This document shows, piece by piece, positions 58,384 through 64,000 of a DNA stretch of 64,000 bases (positions within the stretch are counted from its first letter, which is position 1; every line of letters begins with the position of its first letter). The stretch comes from Acytostelium subglobosum LB1 (taxonomy: Eukaryota; Evosea; Eumycetozoa; Acytosteliales; Acytosteliaceae). The notes below the pieces were generated by a model. The model was not told the origin of the DNA and made no database searches. It was given only the letters and a program-made list of their open reading frames with translations. The position numbers and the translations under genes are program-made. The stretch lies in the NCBI RefSeq assembly GCF_000787575.1, contig NW_012236506.1, positions 66,225-130,224 of the forward strand, in the 5' to 3' direction.

Positions 58384-61300
58384 CTAGCGACGTTCATTGT
58401 AGGGCGAGTGAATTGGACTGACGTCAAAGGTGACGACAGTCTGACGGGGTGACTCGTTGCGCGGCGATTCGGTACCGATGCGTGGACCACGAGGAGAATC
58501 ACGCGGTGATCGAGGCACCAGTGATGGAGGGAAGGCCAGATTGTTCAGACTGCGTATGGGATTGAATGAGCTGAGTGGCGACTGCTTAAATCGCGATGTG
58601 ATTGATGGCGAAGAGGGAGTGGAGTGATCCACCGAGTGATAGAGTGGCGAGTGTCCGACCGATTGTAACTGTGACGAAATGCTAAAGTCGAGTGAAGGTA
58701 CCTTGTTGGCGGGCGAGGTCAAGATCGCTGGTGATGAAGTGTTGGCTGCATCGCCCTTCTTCATCCAATCGCTCGTACTGCTTGGTGGCGAACGAATCGA
58801 CGACAAGTTGAGGGGCGTGACTGGTGAGTGCGAGACTGAGATCGAGACTGGCGAGGAGGGCGGCGAGGACAGTGTGGTCGAGTCACGATGTCTCCTTGAC
58901 TTCTTGCCAGGTGATGATAATGATGTAGTCGTCGTTGTTGATGTTGTATCGATGCGTAGCTTGGATGGCGACAACAACAGGTCTCCCGCAAGGTCATTAC
59001 TCGATGTAGACATTGTCAGTTGACGCTCGCGATCCGTTCGCTTGATGATCTTCTTCATGTGTCTCTTCTCGATCGCCGTCGACTTCTCGTAGAGCTGTGC
59101 CTCGGTCAATACGGGCGTGTTCAGGATGATGTCCTGTATGAAGCTGACGGGCGCGAAACAGAAGGGCGTCTGCTTGAACGCCATGAACTTGTTCACAAGG
59201 TTGGCTTCCAATCGCTTCTTTACAAAGTTGAGCAAGCCGTTGATAAACGTCGGATTGCCCTCCTCCATGAATGTGAGATCCTGCAAGTACAGTCCAAAGA
59301 ATGGAATGCATGGACCTTTAGTCTCGGACAGCAGTATGCGGTACTGCCTGTAGTTGCCTTCCATGTTCATCGTGCGAGTCATGTCGTCAAACTGTTCGCG
59401 TCGACGCGAGGACAGTGCACCCCAGGTGCCCTTGAGGCGTCCGACTGAGCTGCTGATCAGGCCACTGACGATCATCATCAGACTGTTGTAGTTGCACATC
59501 TCGAAGCAGAGTCTTGCGACGTCCAAGAAGAACTTGAGCTTGCGTCGTCTGATCTTGGACTTGCGCTCCATCACGATTTCCGAAGCTATCCACTGCGAGC
59601 CATTGTTGAATACATGTATCATGTTCTTGATGTTGGGGCATTCGTCGCTGACTGTGCTCCAGCGCTTGGACAGCAGCTCGTGTGCCGAGATACGAGTCAA
59701 CATCGTGTGATCGATCAGTGCCATTTGACGCGCCACCTCAATGGTCGACAGCTCCAGCAGGGTGTAGGGACCGGTCGGCCGCAGTGGCAGATAGGGCTTG
59801 GGTGCGTTGTTTACAAACTTGATCAACTCCTCCAGGTCATCCTTGCTCTTCTTCTTGGTCTCGTTGAAGATAGCGATCAGGCGGCGCGCCGAAGTCTCTT
59901 TCTCTAGCATGAGCGTGTTGAGTAGGAAGCTGTTGAAGTTGCGCAACAGCGTAGCGTTGGTCTCAAAGTCGTTGAGATGGTTCTTGATCCAATGTCCAAT
60001 CATCTCGATCACTCGCTCCTGGATACGAGGGCGCACCATCTTGCGGAATGTGGCTAGCTCACTAGCCGTGGCAGTGAGTGGTGGCTCGGCATGGTAGCGC
60101 ACACATAGCAGCTGGAATAGCTCCACGCATGGTATGAATGAGCTGCATGTTGCAAAGAACGCGGTGGCAAAGCCTGCCTCTTGGTATGTTGTGTACGTAA
60201 GATGCTCGACCAGCTTGGCAATCGTGGCGAACCTAATGATCTTCTGTGGGCCATACGTGTATACGATGTTCCTCTCGCTGTCTGGCTCATCAAATCCAAA
60301 GATTGAGCCAAGGCGTCGACCTTCGTGTGAGGCTTGTTGAAGTCGCGTGGACGAGAGCAGCATGGCCTTGGACACCAGCCCATGCCACGCGTTAATAATA
60401 CGACGCGATCTGTACCATCGCTGAATCTTGATTGCGGCGCGTCTCTTGTCCGCATCCTTGCTGACCTCGGTCTTGATCCTTTGTTGTTTGCATCCATCCA
60501 TCAACTCGTAGACTATCGATCTGAAGCGATACTGTCGTCGCCATGCCCTGTAGTGTCTCTGGATGACCCGTGCACATATCTCGCGTCTGTGCAGCAGCTC
60601 GCAATGCAAATGTTTGAGTAGCACGGCCAGGTCGCCCTGTAGTAGTCGCGCCGGCAGCGGGTTGCCCGTTAGGTTGAGACTCTCCACATACTTGAGCAAT
60701 GAGATCTCGCAAGGTATCGATTGAAGGCGGTTGTGATGTAAAAGTAGCGTGCTGAGCTGGCGAAGGTACTTGAGCTCGACGGGCAGACGCTCAATGTCGT
60801 TGTACTGCAGGTAGAGTTTGCGCAGGTTGGTCAACGCGCCAATCTCGGCAGGCACGTCGGTGAGTCTGTTGTTGGCCAGCGACAGTTCGGTCAGCGCTGT
60901 GCACTGCGTGAGACACACGGGGAAGTGTTCGAAGCTGTTGTCCCACAGCAGGAGTGTGGTGAGGCTGGTCAGGCGTCCGAATGACTCGGGTAGCGTGTGA
61001 AGACGGTTGCTGCGTAGATTGAGCACGGTGAGAGTGCGCAGCGTGCCGAATGAGTCTGGCAGCGTGGTGAGTCGGTTACACGCAAGCGACAGGTTAGCCA
61101 GCTGATGACAGTGGACAAAGTCGGCAAAGATATACTCGATGTGGTTGGACGCGGCGTTGAGTGTGCGAAGCGAGATGAGGCCGGCCAGCGCCGGCAGGAT
61201 CGTCAGCTGATTGTCCTCGAGCGAGAGCGTGCGCAGTGATCGTAGCATGTTGAGCTCGGCGGCGGGCAGCTCGCGAAGTTGGTTGCGCGCCAGCGACAGC

Positions 61301-61635
61301 TCGTCGATCTTTTTCAGCTCGAAGAAGACCTTGTGGATCTTGGCGACGTGGTTACCGTCCGCCTGGAAGTCCTCCAGCTCGGACAGCAGGCCCACCTCAT
61401 CGGGAATAGATGACAATCTATTATTGTTGATCCAGAACACTTTGAGTGCTCGTAGTTTATAAATGTCTGGCGGTATCTCTTTGATAAGATTATCATTCAA
61501 GTTGAGCTTGGTTATAAAGTTGAAGTTTGTACAAATGACCATTGGTAAATGCTTAAGATGAGTCTCCTTAAGATTTATCTCTTTGGCATGGTTCTTCTGT
61601 GCGTCCTCCAATAGTTTGGATGCTTTAGAGCCCTG

Positions 61636-61672
<37 letters not shown>

Positions 61673-61781
61673 CATGTGTTTTGTGTGTGTGAGAGTGTGA
61701 GTGGGGTGTTGTGGAATAGTTCCATCATGTATTAGTATCTCGTGATTGAAGTTGTGATGATCACAATATCGAACATACCAT
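58384..61781 (-). CDS. LRR-IQ-RasGEF, probable N-myristoylated
   Basis: The main exon 61632-58384 has no ATG at its start; the only fitting upstream exon is a bare ATG at 61781-61779 followed at once by GTATGT. Splicing over the 146-base intron gives MGSKASKLLEDAQKN..., 1083 residues, with a classic Gly2/Ser6 myristoylation signal. Residues ~25-345 are about thirteen Leu-rich repeats (LRSLRTLSLEDNQLTILPAL). Two IQ motifs follow (VIQRHYRAWRRQYRFRS, IKIQRWYRSRRI). A RasGEF N-domain (~445-600) and a CDC25-type catalytic domain (~640-880; LTFMEEGNPTFING) activate Ras by nucleotide exchange. The tail is Ser/Pro-rich with many SPR/SPS sites. The upstream extra frame stops before reaching other ATGs, supporting this model. 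Confidence 0.9.
61712..61724. repeat. Intronic palindrome TGGAATAGTTCCA
   Basis: Inside the RasGEF intron 61633-61778. On the coding strand it follows ATACTAATACATGA, a branch-point-like site about ten bases away. The intron also has an eight-unit TTGA array at 61636-61670. Confidence 0.7.
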
Positions 61782-62050
61782 TAATATATGTATATATGTA
61801 TATATATAAAGTAAAGTAAATGTTCATTCAATTGAATGAAGGACAATCACAAAGTGATACGCAATTTTGAATGGTGATTGAGACGTGAGTCGGTTGACTG
61901 TTTTCGAGATTTATAATCAAATCATGATTTGATTGTACAAGTGGGGTAACCGGACCCAAAAACCACAAAACTACGAGTCTGATCAGTTGTGGACCTGGAG
62001 TGGGGGTTGGATGGCAACTAGCTACAATTTTGATTGATTGATCAAGTTTA

Positions 62051-63825
62051 TTACTTGTTTCCTATGTTGTCGACCATGTAGAATAGTTTGCGGTACTGAT
62101 CGGGGAATAGGTTGGTGGTACGCGAGGATATCTTGAGAAGTTGAAGAGTCTCCATGGGTATGGCCTTCTTCAAAAGGTCAGAGAAGATGAATAGGTTGAG
62201 TATAAAGTCATGTGCCTTTTGTTGTATGATCTCATGTTGAGAGTATGTTATCAATACTCTCAACATAGTATTGGCCAATCCATTCTGTATAATCTTATTC
62301 GAGTTTGTTGAATTGTCCATTGTCATATTCTTCAATATCCTCAAACATTCTATTATAATCGATTCATTATGTACATTGCCCCTTATAATACTATGTAATA
62401 ATTGGATTCCACCATATTCTCCAATCTTTGTTGATATTATATCTGATTGGAATAGTTCCAGTTAGTGATGGTAGTGCTGCATCGATCAAAGTTAGATATA
62501 CATACTCTTCATGGACAAGTTGGTAAGACATCGTAGTCCACTCAACATGTATGATTTGTCGTAGGAACGTTGATCCATCGATTGGATCAATGTCTTGATC
62601 GAGTTGAACTCTGATACCCTCAAGAGGTCTGATTGAATGAATGAGTTAGTTAGTATCTTTGGAGAATTAGGGAGAGGCAAGTGTAGACATACATGATTGA
62701 CTGGTTTGCATGAGGATAAAGTTATAGACCATGGTGACAATGTGATGCTTTGGATGATTATCAAACACCTTCATCATTAGTTTGACACCACCAGTCTCTC
62801 CAAATATCTTTCCACCTTGTATGTCTCGAGTGACATTAACAAGTAGTTTACAAGCTTTACCAACCATCCTAGATGATGTAATATATTGCTTGATGACCAT
62901 ATATATCGAACTAATATTATTCAACAGTACTTGGAATGTACTAGTTGTTGAATCTTGATTTATGGGTTAGATAAGTGGTGGTATAGAGTTGGACTTGGCT
63001 TAACATACCTTTGGACAAATTGATCATAATGCCTAACATGTCGAATATAAGTTGTTCGTGTTGGAGTGATGATGGAATGAGTTGGAATATTATGGAGGCA
63101 CATTGATCGGTCGAGAGAAGTTCTTGGCGTTGATATTTGTCAAAGGTGACTCGACTTAAAATATGCATGAGTGAACTTAAAGTTGGAATATCATGTCGTT
63201 GTATATCAATCATATTGACAAGTTGTAATGATTCGTTTGATATCATCATCATCAAAATATCCTCATTCCATCTTAATATTCTCCTTGGCAGTACTGAGTT
63301 GAGTATATCCAAATCACCAATGATTGTTAAATATGTAGTTGGCATTCTTTGTTTGAACATCCTCTCCCACATATATCCATTGATGAATGATCGAATTGTT
63401 TGACAAGTACTACTTAGTGCTACCAAGTCCATCGTTGACAAGTTGAGTAACATATCAGTCAACACCTCACATGGTAGCCAAAGTAGTGCACTCTCTATCT
63501 GTTGATCCACACCAAATCCAAGTCCAACTATTCGTCGATCATTTAGGAATTGTACTGATTTGTGTAAAGTTGACCTCCTATTTGTTGGTATCTCATCCAT
63601 ACTATCCTTCTTCAAATATAAACAATCCAATGATTTCTGGCTCTTCATAAATGAGAGTGATGGAGGTCCATCTAATAATTGTTTGATAGATTGATTGATT
63701 GATTGAAACGAATGAGTGAGGGAGTGATGGTTGGGCCTTGATAAATGGTTACACGAACCTTTGTCGTGGACTTTCCAGGTTCGATCGCCAGACAGTAGTT
63801 GAAGAAAGGATGCCATCTGTCTCAT
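62051..63825 (-). CDS. F-box protein with armadillo-like repeats
   Basis: Exons 63825-63759, 63671-63009, 62953-62693, 62628-62506 and 62442-62051 encode 501 residues. The F-box lies at ~87-130 (LLWLPCEVLTDMLLNLSTMD, then LSSTCQTIRSFINGYMWERM). The rest is alpha-helical with an ARM/HEAT pattern (MVGKACKLLVNVTRDIQ, YMLSGLRCLTNLSMK, IIIECLRILKNMTMDN). F-box plus ARM is the layout of SCF substrate adaptors in other eukaryotes. Intron 1 (63672-63758) has the uncommon donor GTTCGT, is 87 bases, and carries no in-frame stop, so a retained form adding 29 residues is possible. The second Met (MASFLQLL) three codons later could also be the start. Confidence 0.85.
62446..62460. repeat. Palindrome ATTGGAATAGTTCCA beside a splice acceptor
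   Basis: On the coding strand this reads CTAACTGGAACTATTCCAATCAG ahead of the last exon of the F-box/ARM gene: the palindrome lies between a CTAAC branch-like site and the acceptor and runs almost into the AG. Confidence 0.7.
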
Positions 63826-64000
63826 CTTATCTCGAAAAAAGGGTTGTTGGTTATTATTAATCTCTGGCTGGAATTGTCAAACGACGTGTCGAGTGCCCTG
63901 ATTCCTTGATTGCTGTTGTTGTTGTTGTTGCCGGTTGACAATGATGAAGATGGTGATCAATGAAGTATAATAATAATTTCCTATTGAGGTAATGATGCCT
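63826..64000. other. Upstream region of the F-box/ARM gene
   Basis: Only the promoter side is included. It has a TTGTTGTTGTTG run (63918-63930) and an A-run before the ATG. No further gene is visible before the window ends. Confidence 0.5.

Noticed and set aside
61636-61672. Regular TTGATTGA units suggesting a CRISPR-like or satellite array
   Set aside because: The unit is a 4-base microsatellite without spacers, found in many introns here; CRISPR is not expected in a eukaryotic nuclear genome.
1-64000. Transposons, LTR elements or other virus-like sequence
   Set aside because: No reverse transcriptase, integrase, transposase or capsid-like protein and no long terminal repeats were seen in any frame.
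1-64000. A lipid-metabolism gene cluster (elongase, PIG-A, PLD, flippase, OSBP)
   Set aside because: The genes are on both strands, interspersed with unrelated genes and belong to different pathways; chance neighbourhood is the simpler reading.

Overview
The window is nuclear DNA from a dictyostelid social amoeba. Evidence: compact genes split by short GT-AG introns of about 55-150 bases; coding-strand AATC tetranucleotide arrays in many introns; Asn-, Gln- and Ser-rich low-complexity tracts; FNIP-repeat proteins; a TIG-domain cell-surface protein; and AT-rich spacers. Codon third positions are richer in G and C than I would expect for Dictyostelium discoideum, so another dictyostelid lineage is likely; I cannot name the species. 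There are about 24 protein genes and one clear pseudogene. I found no tRNA, rRNA, CRISPR array, transposon or virus-like element.

Layout. 0-9.3 kb: a PRXL2-type thioredoxin-fold protein (+), a FAE1-type 3-ketoacyl-CoA synthase (-), two unlike glutathione S-transferases in tandem (+), malate synthase (+) and the GPI-anchor enzyme PIG-A (-). 9.6-18 kb: a small unknown gene containing one undetermined base (+), then on the minus strand eIF5A, a phospholipase D, an FNIP-repeat protein and a novel 246-residue protein. 18-31.5 kb: three larger minus-strand genes, namely a P4-ATPase flippase, a 1507-residue CTLD/TIG/EGF membrane receptor and a RING plus pentapeptide-repeat protein. 32-39 kb: URI prefoldin (+) converging on a class V-type dilute-domain myosin (-). 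40-44 kb: a decayed F-box/LRR-like gene and an FNIP gene with one frame break (+). 44-64 kb: a PMCA-type calcium ATPase (+), F-box/LRR protein (-), Stealth/GlcNAc-phosphotransferase-like protein (-), USP47-like deubiquitinase (-), oxysterol-binding protein (+), LRR-IQ-RasGEF (-) and F-box/ARM protein (-).

The genes do not form an operon or one obvious pathway. Recurrent themes are lipid and membrane biology (elongase, PLD, flippase, PIG-A, OSBP, calcium pump) and ubiquitin or F-box functions. Two convergent pairs leave only 22-29 bases between stop codons, so their 3' UTRs must overlap. The least explained observations are an intronic palindrome that recurs close to branch-point-like CTAAC/CTAAT sites, an ATG-only first coding exon that would create a myristoylation signal on the RasGEF, a RING-like domain lacking its histidine ligand fused to pentapeptide repeats, and a hairpin cluster next to the eIF5A stop codon. 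All exon joins were deduced by eye from reading frame, splice sites and family conservation.
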